Origin: Rotaria sordida
Taxonomy: Eukaryota; Rotifera; Eurotatoria; Philodinida; Philodinidae
NCBI GenBank assembly: GCA_905250125.1
Contig: CAJNOL010001400.1
Location: forward strand, 1-64,000
Length of the DNA stretch: 64,000 bases
Direction: 5' to 3'
Shown here in pieces: positions 32,898 through 44,747 of this stretch. Position numbers and translations under genes: made by a program. Position 1 is the first letter of the stretch; the number at the start of each line of letters is the position of its first letter. Under the pieces are notes generated by a model, which was given only the letters and a program-made list of their open reading frames with translations, was not told the DNA's origin and did no database searches.

Positions 32898-33601
32898 CAT
32901 TGATTAGAATGATATTCAAGAATGGAAAATATAACATTCGGAATATCGCCAGTTCATTCACCCTCAAGGTTAGGTACGAGTTTTTTCGATAGATAGGATA
33001 GAAGCACAACAAGATGAATATCAGTATAAAATGGTTTAAGAAAATATTGATATCGTTTATCAGTAGAATCAAAAGTTGAAAATTCACTCAGTCACTGTCA
33101 TTCATGATACGACTTTTAATAATAATATAAGTATGATTAACATATATTAATTAGATCGGAATAATGATAGCAATAGATAGAAAATCTATGATCAATGGAA
33201 ATACAATATTCTTTTCGTTTCGTATGAAGTATTTCATTTTTCCTTAATAATATTTCATTATTTCTTGAGTAGAATACAACCTTGATTTCTTTTTGTTCGT
33301 ATTGTCATGACTTTGACATGAGTCATATAACATTATCAGTAAATACTTATTTTTGCTCTTCTGCTTCTCTGTGAAATCATATCTAAGTAATCATATATAT
33401 ATTGAGTCATGGTCAACACACAAGCTATACGCAACCATTTATCTACTGTTGATTCATTGTTGCCTGTATATGACAAGGACATCAAATTCATTTTTCAGAA
33501 ATATTTATTCACAAACTTTTATCTAAAACAAAAGTCGAACCTATTTTTTTATTTTTTATTCAGATCTGTTCTTTTGTTTTTTTTTAAAGAAAAATAAAAC
33601 C

Positions 33602-33869
33602 ATGAGTTGTTCGGCAATGGGTATACAAGCTGAGCTTTTTTTAAATACATTATTTTTGTCTTCATATTCCTCTTGCCTCCACTTGCTATCATTTTAATGA
33701 ATCCAACTTTGAAAAATTTTCAATTCTGGTTAAATATTCTATTGACTCTCATGGGATGGGTAAGATTTTGCATTTAATTTTTATGCTATCTTTATTAATT
33801 ATTTAGATTCCTGGTGTTATACATGCATTGATAATCTATCTTCATCAAAGAAAAATACACAAAAATTAA
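33602..33869 (+). CDS. Pmp3/UPF0057-type small membrane proteolipid, one frame slip
   Basis: Exons 33602-33759 and 33807-33869 (47 bp intron, GTAAGA to TTTAG). The second half of exon 1 and exon 2 read FLLPPLAIILMN, WLNILLTLMGW and IPGVIHALIIYLHQ, the two membrane helices and PPL/IPG signature of the Pmp3 stress-induced proteolipid family (usually 50-60 aa, plasma membrane, ion homeostasis). The ATG at 33602 (MSCSAMGIQAEL) resembles the family N-terminus but is one base out of frame with the rest. A 7-T run near 33640 would be in frame with 8 T. This is either a sequencing slip or a damaged gene. Such a short gene is easily missed. Confidence 0.65.
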
Positions 33870-35316
33870 AAAATATCAATCTATAACTACTAATAAGAAT
33901 AAAAGCCTAACCTAGAAATATATCGATATCTACGAAAAAAAAATCTTTTGTTTTTATATTATGGTATTGTGATTCATTATTGATGTAAATTTGATTCTCG
34001 AATCTAAGAGAATAAAAGTTGATAAAAATGAGCGAAGCAAATTTTTGCAACGGTATATTGTTGAATGTGCACTTTTTAAAAAGCGTTACACAGCTTTTCT
34101 TAAGATTCTATGAGAGAATTTTCATGTACAGAACAAACTGATTAAATAAACAATTATTCTTATGACAATATACTTTCTAATAGATTTGAATTGATCCAAT
34201 AATTCATCACTAAGAAATGAAACGGATAATATATTTACAAATGGATGAATTCATGTAATTTCCAATCTATGACATTGATACTTATTTTAAAGACAAAAAT
34301 GACTATGATTATGATCAAAGAACAAAACAATACTTAGTAAGATAAGATATTTGAAACAATAAAGTATAAAAATTAAAAACTATTGTAGATCACTATCATA
34401 CTTCCAGACTATCAAAATGTACCATAATAAACGATTTATACTCTCACATTGACTGAAATGACATATTTCATGTGTCAAATAACTCCATTTTCAACTTGCA
34501 ATATAAACTATCCAATGGTCAGGGTGTGAATGACTATTTGACCGAAAAAAAGTTACAGAAATTTCTTCTGCTCGAATTTCATCCAATATCAGTTAAAAAA
34601 AAGCTACAAATCATGTCTCAAGAATAGTGTCCTTGAAACTTTTGTTTAGTTGCCCATATTTTTAGACTCTGAACAAGAATTAGTTGAGCTGCGCCTGATA
34701 AGCTTTATCAAATCAAATATGAACAAATTTTGAAGAACGTTTCGTTGGCAGTAACTAAACGACAATCTTAATACACATGTATAACACTGGTCCATAATGC
34801 CAACAATAGAAGATTTGCATTTAGTTTCGTAAAATCAAAACAGTATTTTAAATGAACTGTTCTATTATGGATATATAGCTTATACAAAGAGCTATCAGAA
34901 TAACTTTGAACTACTCTTCACATTTACTTGTTTTCTGTCAAACGAATACTAACATTGTTGACTAGTATCAATAACCAATTGCCCATTTAGTTACTTGTGA
35001 AGATAGACTCCATTTACAACAACCGTCGAATCAAAATTATTCGAAGTCTTATCTTTCATTCTAATTGTATATGACTGAAGTAGATTGCACCTTGAAAATC
35101 AAAAGAAACTGAAAACCATGTAAAAAACTGACGCGAAAAATTGATTCTAATCAAAAATTTAGACATTTCATTGATTGTGTCGGTTTTATTTATATTGAAA
35201 TCGATGTAATAATCATGAAGCAATCGCTTATTATCATACGGATGAGATAAGAATCATAGTCGCATATGTTATGCTGTTCTTGGTCAAAAACAAATAATTG
35301 TGAGTAGGCATTTCAT

Positions 35317-35379
35317 GATGTCTACATTCCTGCTGGTCTCGTTTCTATTCGTTCAGCATCAGTTCAGCTCTCAAACAGC
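35317..35379 (+). CDS. Possible orphan signal-peptide exon
   Basis: 21 codons of secretory signal character end at a GTAAGA donor, the layout of first exons of secreted proteins in this window (compare 20553 and 36324). No continuing exon is recognised before the next gene, so it is either a remnant or the rest diverges beyond recognition. Confidence 0.3.
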
Positions 35380-35945
35380 TGTAAGATAACTTTTTATTTT
35401 AATAGAAGATTTTTCTTCTCCTTCTCATTTATCAATGCACGATGATCAAGCATCTGTTTTTTCTTTTCATATTGTCTCTTCTAGATTACTTTTCTTCTTG
35501 ACAAAGTCATTCCCCTAGTGTTGTTTTTCAGGAGTACTGTGCGATTTTTGCTCCTCTTCTCAGCCTACCGGTTTTTATTTGAAGCTATGGCTGTGGCTGT
35601 ACGTCTTTTTTTTAAACCTACACCTACATTCATACTCGTTGAAAAGAACTATAAGAGTTATTCTTCATATCGTTCTTTCCAACTTTCCTCTTTTTTTTTT
35701 CGTAGCATCAATCCGAATCGCGAATGATTCTGTATTGTTTCCAAGCAAGACTGAACCTCTGAGAGCATAGAATCGCATATGAAATGACTGTGGCAATACG
35801 TGAGCTGATGGTACATCATTTTTTCGAATGCAATGCAACGAAGGGACACTTCAACTGAAAGTGTCAACAGGAAACATGTATGAAGGCAGAGAAACAACTA
35901 AGCACTTGATGATTACACCCATGCTATAATATGTAATCTGTTTGA

Positions 35946-35970
35946 TGGTGTGAATGAGAGTGAAGAGACG
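35946..35970 (-). repeat. Half hairpin: G-arm plus core only
   Basis: GGTGTGAATGAGAG then TGAAGAGACG, matching the reversed core. No C-rich arm follows. Confidence 0.5.
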
Positions 35971-36323
35971 CGCGAACATCTTTTAAGAAGTTCGATAAAA
36001 TGAATTATAGATATGTGAATAAAATCATAAAAAGCATTGATAGAATATTATTGCTTCATAGTCTGATCCAGGTGGTGAGACTCGATACTTTGTAGTATTT
36101 CTTTTTGCTTTACCGATCGAAAAGCTTTCCAAAACCAAAGAAAATTAAAGTAATACTTTTTTCGAATTGAGGCTTAACAATGTAATGCAATAGTACACAA
36201 CCGAAACAATAATATTCTAAAGCAGCTGTTCTTCTAAGACTATCTCGCTTTTTTGTATACTTCTCTAAGTGAAAAACATAATTGACGCATCATACTGTAA
36301 GGAACTATCATTGAATACCAAAC

Positions 36324-37778
36324 ATGAACTGCTACTATTTCGTTTGTGCAATCTTGGTCATAGCTCTCTGTTGTTTGTCAGCAGCAGAAACTCCTCGCGG
36401 TAAGAAATGTTTTTATATGTTTGAGAAGTAATGTAGTAGAGTTTAGTCATACGATTCAATGGGTAATCGAGAATTTGGATAAGATTTGATTAGACATCTG
36501 TAAGACTTTGCCCAAGGATCTCGATACATTTTTCGAGTGACAATAATCAACTATATACAAAATTGTAGGAATTTTTGAGAAATTTTGTCAAGACTTGTTT
36601 TTTTTTCACTGAGAACGAAAGACAACCGTTGTTTTTTGCCTGAATGTCTGAATATTCATCTCAAGCGTGTCATAAAAATAGTACAGTCGTTTGAATGATC
36701 TAACTGCATTACATCTAAATCAACGTTTCAATTTTAGTTATCATTTTTTTTTGTCTTTCGGTTGCATCGATTAATTTACTTCAATATCTGATCTCACACA
36801 TAGATCATCTCAATCGCCACAAAATTCATAAGATTTGCACTAATTGCTTACATCAACAAGAATCAATAGTCCATTTTCAGCAAAACAAACACTTCAGATG
36901 ACAAGGGTAGTCAAATTTTTTCTATTGTGTTTGAAGGACTTAATTGTGAACTGTATCCAAATGGAGCTCTTCTGGCAAATTCAGATGATCCACATTCCTT
37001 TTATCAATGTTCGAATGGCATTGGTTATTTGCTTCAATGTCCAGCAAATCTCGTTTGGAATCAACAAAAACAAGTGTGCGATTTTGGTGATAATGTTCCA
37101 AAACCCGACAGTAAGATATTATTGTTGATTTACAATTTGAAGGATTGTTTAGATTAGAATCAACTTAAAAAAAGGCAATATAATAAGATGTAAAAGTATA
37201 TTGTTTTAATAAACGACGTAGTGCACATTCTATAAGAAAAATTTCTAGATACGGTGTTAATGAGATTGTAACTAGTAATAATTTGGTCTATACTTTTTAA
37301 TAATCTTTTCCTATATTAAGAAGAATCAACCAGTACCATAGTACCAACTGTACCTGAGGAATTAACGACGACAAATATTGTATTACCACTCCAATGCTCA
37401 AATCACACTGTCATAGATGATCCAACACGTCATATTCTGTATAATGCAACTCGAAGTTGTGATGACGAGAATCTTGGTTGGGTTCGATTCATTGATGGAA
37501 CAAATAATGGACGTTCAATGATAATTCCAACTGTACAACCACCTTATTTAGAACATTGTGGTGCAGTTGTACCTGGATGGTTAAAAAATTTTACGTATCC
37601 AACAACACTTGGAACAACAGTTCAAGCTTCAGTTTGTTTTGATTTTGTAATAACAGGTTCAACAGCAAGATTCTGTATGTACACAATCGATATACAAATT
37701 ACCAATTGTGGTCAGGATTTTTTCGTATTCAATTTACCAGCTGCACCTCGATGCAATCTTCGCTATTGTACTATTTGA
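36324..37778 (+). CDS. Secreted chitin-binding (CBM14) + D8C domain protein
   Basis: Exons 36324-36399, 36937-37110 and 37321-37778 join in phase (235 aa). A signal peptide (NCYYFVCAILVIALCCLSAA) is followed by a peritrophin-A/CBM14 chitin-binding domain (LNCELYPNGALLAN, YQCSNG, LQCPANLVWN, VCDFGD) with its cysteine spacing. After a Thr-rich linker comes a D8C-like domain as in uromodulin, GP2 and OIT3 (LQCSNHTVIDDPTRHILYN, SCDD, GWVRFIDG, HCGAVVPGWL, VCFDF, CNLRYC). It probably coats or binds chitinous or glycan surfaces such as the trophi or gut lining. The pairing of the two domains is unusual to me. A telomere-type hairpin lies 370 bp downstream. Confidence 0.85.
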
Positions 37779-38150
37779 AGTCATCTTCTATATAAGAAAA
37801 GAAAAAAAGATGATTTAATTATATTCAAATATAAACATAACATGTACTCTATCAAGAGTCATTCAGGCAACAAAAGTTTGATTTGAACTATATCTATCAA
37901 ACATTGTCAACGATTAGCAAAAATAAAGTTAATGAATGATTTAGAATTTTTGTTTGTTCTCTGCCTACAACAGACTACTGATAGTAACATTTTTTTCTTA
38001 TCATTCGCATCCTTAGACCAGAAATTATTCTTTCCACATTCTGATGATGGTGAAATCAACCAGAATGTTCTGTTCTAAAAGATGTTCTTAGGCCAAGTCG
38101 CCGACTTGATCGTACACTTCTAGTTCATAAAGAAAAATGCATAAAATAGG

Positions 38151-38217
38151 ATGTAGGTGTGAGTTTGGGTGAGTATGGGCTTGGATTCCACGTCTTCTCT
38201 TCATTCACCCACACCCA
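38151..38217 (+). repeat. Telomere-type hairpin element 8
   Basis: GATGTAGGTGTGAGTTTGGG, then the exact core TCTTCTCTTCA (38193-38203), then TTCACCCACACCCA. Confidence 0.75.
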
Positions 38218-38471
38218 ATGCGATATATCAAATGATATCAAGTTCAATTCTACTGACTGGTAGGATCTATCTGTATTTGGCCGCTCAGAGGAACTTTCTG
38301 GATTTTTACTTGTCTAAACGATAGGTCTCGTCTTAATATGGCAGATAACTTATTATGAGTCTCTAAAATAATCACCGTAGATACGAGTTTCGGGTTGTGT
38401 ATCAGAGAATGCTATTTTCGTTGGCAATTATTGAAATAATTCGTAAACATTTGCATAGAATACTTGCTTAC

Positions 38472-39231
38472 TTAACCCTTCGTTACCGTTCTAATTTTGA
38501 AACTTCGTTACTGTTGTGGAGTCTACCTAGACCCATGCACAGAAAATGACAAAAAATCGATACTATTGTTTTATCCAAGCTATTCATTTAAGTACTATAG
38601 ACTTATAAATACCCTTCTTATAGAGACTGATATGCCAGTTTCCATAGTGGCAATATGAGAGTATACAATGTCGAAAATGTGTTGATTGAAACCGTGTTTA
38701 TAACAGCATTAGAGACTAATTCAATAAATAATAGATTCCATCACTTTAGTCTAGAACAGGAGAAATACGCTCATATATTAACATACACGACTGTCTGTAG
38801 ATAAAAATAGGACATGTTTCCTTTTTGTTTATCTTTATTTTCACCTTCTTTTTTTTCAAAATTATAAAAACCTATAAAATTGAAGTTTTTCTATCACAAT
38901 GATGGAGCTGTTCTTATTTCAGTTTGAATAGGGATATGAGGTGTAGTTGAAGAGAAGACTCACACCGACACACGCATACCCACATTCAGCTTCAGCAAGT
39001 CCAAAAATATTGCCGATAACACCATTATTGTTGTGGAGTCCAAGTGGACCCACCCCTACGTTTTCTTCCTCTTAGAGCTATTCACAATCTCTAGTAAGGA
39101 TATTATACAATAATAAGAGACTAGAGATCAGATAAAAGAAATGATCCAAAATAACAAATGCTAGCGTAGTACTAGATGAAAAAACTGTATAGTGGATCCA
39201 CTCGTACCCCACAGCAGTAACGAAGGGTTAA
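38472..39231. mobile_element. Non-autonomous piggyBac-type element, with nested parts
   Basis: Bounded by TTAA (38472-38475 and 39228-39231) with inverted ends CCCTTCGTTACCG and CAGTAACGAAGGG. Just inside the left end is TGTTGTGGAGTCTACCTAGA. A second same-direction copy of that phrase (TTGTTGTGGAGTCCAAGTGG) is at 39028, suggesting one copy inside another. No transposase. A telomere-type hairpin lies inside at 38931-38985. Confidence 0.8.
38931..38985 (-). repeat. Telomere-type hairpin element 9, inside the piggyBac-type element
   Basis: GGGATATGAGGTGTAGT, then the exact reversed core TGAAGAGAAGA (38948-38958), then CTCACACCGACACACGCATA and CCCACA. Confidence 0.75.
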
Positions 39232-40577
39232 AGTATTTTTATTCAGTCATTAGAATCCACTTTTACATAGAGGATCAAAGCAGAAAATCTATCGAGGAAA
39301 ATGAATCAGAGTCAATTCGAATGGAGAGAAGAAACTCTGAAATTTCGAGTACGATAAGTCTTTTGGAGTAATTCGTTAGGAAGGGAAAAATTATCGAAAC
39401 ATGATGATCTGTAGTTATTTCAGCGGTTTTTGTGAATATCAAGGGGCATTGCGTTATGTGAATTTAAGATTGTTATACTATGTAGTTTGATTTAAAATCC
39501 TTTCTACGACTTATCTGAGAATATCCTTTAGCGAACATTCGGCTGAAAATTTACATGTCTGAAGTTATGGCGCTTTATAAAATGACATCTGATCCGATAT
39601 CGCTTTAAAAAATCTGTCCTGATATCACCTTTTCCGTAAGTATTACACATCACAAATCTTAAAACAATCATGCGAAGTCCAAATTTCTAACTTTTCAAGA
39701 TTCAGAAAAGCTTGCGCTTCAGACCGACGTATGGCGTTGTGTTAGACTTGTGATTCATGAACATTTCAGTCGAAATCGTTTAAAAATCATTACTTTGATT
39801 GAAAGGGAGAAACGTGTGCTTTGTATTTTCTGGTATTTTCCTGTACTTTGCCATATTTCAAAGTATTTAAAAATGTACTATAAAACAGATGATAATTTCA
39901 TGAAGAATTGCACGATTCCACGTGTTTCGAAATATTTCAAGATTTCTTAGGCACTTTAAAACTAATTTTGAGTATTTTTTAACCCGTAAAGTAGATTCAA
40001 ATCTGCTTTTTGTTGCTTGGTTTGATAAATTATTATATTAGTATATCTCCTAGCAGAAGAGCCGTAAGTATGCTTTGAAACATTTTTCATTGAAATGAGA
40101 TAGAGACTTGCAAACTTTCACTATTGGAGAAAGTAGATTTAGGAGTATCGATTTATTATATACGTAGGATGCTTGAAACTTTCAAAATACTACAGTTGAA
40201 AGTGTAGTACTTTCAGAATTTGTTGATCTCCAATTGGCTGTTGCGAGATATTGCTGAAAATGAAAAGTCAATTCGATGATCACATGTGGTACGTTGTTTT
40301 TCAATAAGCTTGATAGAAAATATATCTAATAGGTCTGTAATATATGAACTGATCTGCTATGATTTATTTGTTTTAATGATGAAAATCGTGGATCTCTATC
40401 ATGTTTCAATCGAAAAATGTTACAAAACATATTCAAGACTGTTCAGTTTTGAAATCGATAAGACATTTATCACATTTGATACAAAATAAAAAACACAGAA
40501 AAAGTCTGCCAGTAAGATCATGTTAATATAGTAGAATGTTACGCTAGATTTCAAGAAACAACAAAGTGAAAAACTGA
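39232..40577. other. Intergenic, no feature seen
   Basis: AT-rich with no coding or repeat structure recognised. Confidence 0.5.
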
Positions 40578-41927
40578 TGGAATAAAATTCGAATTCTTTC
40601 CGTACATATTATTGTCTTCGGTTTTGTTTCATATTTGTTTCTCCTTCTTACGATTTGTCTATTGGCACAAGATATATACACGAATGATGTTTGTCATTAT
40701 AATGGTCAATGCTACATGCTTAATAATACTAATAGTATGAACTCGAATATTACCTTTGACTGTCATTGTCAAAAATGTTTCGCTGGTGATTAATGTCAAT
40801 TTAAGAATAACATTATTCCATTATCACTTACATCGGCTATGTTAGCTGGAATTCAAACTACTTACAAAATAGCGGAGAAAACTACCAAACAAGTAGTTTT
40901 TGTATTCGCAGTTAGTCTCCTAGTAATATTTTCTATTATTAATAATTTACTTAGTTTACAAGTCTTTTTATTACATGATGTAAGAGATAAGAAATGAAAA
41001 CCAATTCAAGGAGATAATATCCATTTTTTAATATTATATTCTGTGTGCTCTTTGATTGTTACCTTAGAATTCTAATCACATGTAATATTAATGTTATTTA
41101 ATCAATATTCTTCCGCTAATTATACATTTTATTCATGTAATATTGCACCGGTTATTGGTACAATGTTAATTCATTTGGGGCTATGGTTAAGTGTAGCGAT
41201 TACACTTGAACGATTATTGTTCCATGTCTTCTTTATTGAAGTTATAGGTATTTGGGCACGAAGACGAACTTTACTAATCATGATCATCATGACTATTATT
41301 GTTTTGAGCGCGCATATTCACGAAATATTTGGACGACAATCATTACAAGATCTTGCACAGCCTAATACTTTCGTGTATATATTTGATTATGATAAAAAAT
41401 GGTTGAATACACTTGATGATTGGTTATCCACATTGCATTTAGCTTTACCATGCTTCATACATTTTGTTTGTCTCATAATTACACTCTGGCGACTAGGTGT
41501 TATAAAAGACGCCTCGTCATATTGTAAATTCTCACTCAATGGGCTTAAAGACAAGCGATCAAATTTGATACTACCAATACTGATTATCGTTTGCTGTTTA
41601 CCACATTTCATATTTGCACATTTAATATATCAGTGTATTGAATCATCACAGCATCGTTTTCTTCATTTACACATCGCTCTGAATTTATTTATTTTTATTT
41701 CACAAACTGTTACATTTTTTATTTATATACTACCCTTAGAAGTTTATTTGAACTTTGTGTGGCAAACAGCTAGAGGACAATTGATAATGCGTCTCTTTTG
41801 CCGTAAACAGGTATCCAAAACACAAAAAAGAAAATATACTGAATTAGATGATATATCAATCAAACATCATGAACAGACTGTTCAGAATAATTCCAAACTT
41901 TTTATAGTTAATCGGTCGATCATATAA
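40578..41927 (+). pseudogene. EGF-like GPCR pseudogene (three in-frame stops)
   Basis: One frame of about 450 codons without introns. It opens with a signal-peptide-like stretch (VFGFVSYLFLLLTICLLAQ), an EGF-like module (VCHYNGQCYMLN ... FDCHCQKCFAGD .. CQF) and then seven hydrophobic segments (for example VVFVFAVSLLVIFSIINNLL, LILYSVCSLIVTLEF, GTMLIHLGLWLSVAITLERL, LLIMIIMTIIVLSA, LILPILIIVCCLP). The cytosolic tail is basic. This matches the EGF-plus-7TM receptors expanded in bdelloids. Stops TAA (40791), TGA (40995) and TAA (41073) interrupt it, and no in-frame ATG precedes the signal peptide. The frame is otherwise unbroken, so inactivation is recent. Confidence 0.8.
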
Positions 41928-42001
41928 TTATTAGTCGTATGCTGTCATCACGCAGATTGCAGATCTTTTTCGTGATGAACAATTCATGTTACTCGATGAA
42001 G

Positions 42002-42044
42002 AGGGTGTGTGTGGCTGTGAGTGTCTCCTATACACCCATACCCT
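42002..42044 (+). repeat. Telomere-type hairpin element 10
   Basis: AGGGTGTGTGTGGCTGTGAG, the core TGTCTCCTATA, then CACCCATACCCTTC. It starts 75 bp after the GPCR stop codon. Confidence 0.7.
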
Positions 42045-44700
42045 TCTCTACGTGCCTTGACCATGTTCTTTTTGTTTAATCGCTCGACTTCATTAGTAAA
42101 ATTAACTATTGTCATCTCAATAGTAAATAATTAGAAAGGATGTTTAAAATAAGGAGAAATTCTTGTCATATTGATTTTCTAAAAACTGGCCAACTTTAAA
42201 TATTCTAGGTGTATGATTAACGATCTATTTCATCATAAATATATATATATATATATATGTCACAGATATATACATCCTACGTCATCTTATTATTTATTGG
42301 ATTTTTCTTTATAGTTTAAAAATGAAAAATAATACGTCATGTTTGATAACACTTCTACGATAAGAACGAAAATAAACGTATTCATCTAATTAAGCAAAAG
42401 GCAATTCTATTGATAACACATTAGACTTATTCGATTTTCCTTAATATAAAAATGGTTAATTAAAAAAAAAACATTATAGAATTTTTCATTGAAAAATTTA
42501 TGAATTAAAAGTTTATATAAATCGAATAAAATTTGATCAAACTATATAGCTGTTTTAAAAGCATTTGTTCTCATAAATGAATATTATCGAAATATTTCTA
42601 ATAGAACGTTCATTATTATCTGGAGTTTTCTTCTCCTTATTATTTTTCATGATTAAAATTTCAAAAAAAAATTGTATCCATTCTATTTGAAAATGATCTA
42701 GGATCGAATGTAATTCTCACGAACATGTTTTATTTATTTGATTATTCTCTCCCTATGTTATAAAAATCGGGTCACTTTTGACGATTAATCAGTGATTTTT
42801 CGGATATTAAAATAAATCGCTACCAATTTGCAATTTAACAACAAACTTCCACAATAAGTATCATTATATAAAAATATATTTTTTCTTCGATTTAGGTCAC
42901 CTGATCAGCAAAGTAAACAATAAGTATTATTTTATTAACAAAAGAAAATTTTTTTTTGTATTATCTACTTCAGATGGGGCGAAAGAAATCATCTCTTTCC
43001 TTCTTCACGAGAAACATGTGTAAGCACGATGGTATACACATAGAAACGTAGACATAGTCGTAGATCCAAATACTACAAACAGGTCAGATCTCTGGAGAGA
43101 TTATTTGAATAATCGTGATGTTGATGCTATGGGGAGCGACAACACGTGGAATAGAAATCGAAGTCCATTGATTGATGAGTTTTAGAGTTGTCACTTCTGT
43201 TTCTGTTTTGATCTTTCGTCAAGTTTCAAAACATATTCTTGATCATCTTCATCAAATTGAATAGCGAAGAGAAGATTATTATAAATTATAATATTGATTA
43301 ATTGATTCCAACGACGTCAAACGTTTTTTCAACATTAAATCAGATTATTTTTCGACTTGATTTTGACTGAATGACATTCAATGTCTATTAATACTATATT
43401 GGATTTGTCAATTTGTTTTATTTTGTTTCAATAACAAATGATGACATCAGGTGAATCATTGAAATTCTTTGGAGTTATTGGCTTCACAAAAATGCAAATG
43501 TGAATCATTCGTATTTTTGAGTAAGATGTCATACTCAGACGAAGATATTGTATTTTTCTCATCAAGTTTGATTTGATCGAAAGGTGAAGGTTTCTTTTCT
43601 TCGATCGTGTATGAAGAATTTTTCTCGAATTGAAATATTAGATTAATTAGAAATTATTTGAATGAAAATAAATTCGATCGAAATACAACGAACAAATCTC
43701 TTCAATAGGTTGAAAATCAAACTTGGATCAGATTTGATCGATCAACGAAAAATATTTTACTTCGAAGTTCAATCGAATGATTTCAACTTGATTGATTTTC
43801 AATTGAAACAAAAACGATAATTGATTTTAACTCCGACGATATGATGATTTTGAAAGAAATTCAAAAACAAATGTTCTCAACGAATTTTTTCGTTGAATGA
43901 TCAAGAAACACTTGCTTAATTCTTTTATTCATCTGTTCAGATCAATGTTTGACTTTAGTTGATGGTCAATGGATTGTGCCGATTGTCGAAGAATATGTAA
44001 CGAAATGAGGATAATCAAGAATCAAAGAGGTATTAGATAAATTTATCGAAAATATCGAAATATTTCGTAAATCAAATTCAAGTTTTCTTCAAAGAATTAA
44101 GTTTTTTGATTCAATCATTGATAAGCAAAAATGGGAACGAACAAGTCCAAATAAATCAATCCGAATAGAAAAAAAAATTTATCAAATCAAAGCGAATTCG
44201 ATGTTCATTTTTGAGATTTCTTTTGGATGTGATTAATCATTTCAAGAAAATGCAAATCAATTCGAAACAATTATTTCAACGTTTTCAGATCAATGCGATG
44301 AATAAGTACTGAGTCAACATCAATGATTCATCGTTCGTTATTTAATATTTGTCACTATAGAAATTGTTGTTGTTATTTCCTTGATCTCAAGAACAGTTAT
44401 TTTTCGTTTTCATATTCATTGAATGATTCATTTCTTTTAAATTTAAATTCTTTAACCAATTTTGCAGGTCAATGTCATATTTCATCAAAGTTAAACTTAA
44501 TTTAATTAGTTTTTGATCGTTGTCAAATGAAAATTTGTCCAAATGGAAGGCATGTCTTAAAAAAAAACAATAATCTAAGAAATTTTTAGACATAATTTCA
44601 CCAATCGAATAAGTTGATTTCTCGAAGAACAAATTGCGAAAGATTTATTATGTTATTTCTCCGTAATGACGCAAGAGTGGTTGAAGTAAGAAGAAAAAAA
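42045..44700. other. AT-rich region with weak coding-like stretches
   Basis: Contains an (AT)n run at 42239-42258. From about 43930 to 44700 several short same-strand stretches have coding-like composition (for example SSFLQRIKFFDSIIDKQKW near 44090) but do not form a supported gene. They may be remains related to the DUF4338-like frame that follows. Confidence 0.35.
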
Positions 44701-44747
44701 AATTCCTTCGTTAAATTATTGACATAGGTGAATCTGAAGAAAATGTT

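Larger units (their letters stand above)
31322..33601. other. Intergenic region with three hairpin elements
   Basis: AT-rich. Apart from the hairpins at 31901, 32441 and 32845 I see no gene or transposon. Three members in 1 kb is the densest cluster in the window. Confidence 0.5.
33870..36323. other. Intergenic, with a possible orphan first exon
   Basis: Mostly AT-rich without structure. At 35317-35379 an ATG opens a signal-peptide-like frame (MSTFLLVSFLFVQHQFSSQT) followed directly by a strong donor, GTAAGATAAC, but no matching downstream exon was found. A lone G-arm (GGGTGTGAATGAC) is at 34522 and a half hairpin at 35946. Confidence 0.4.
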
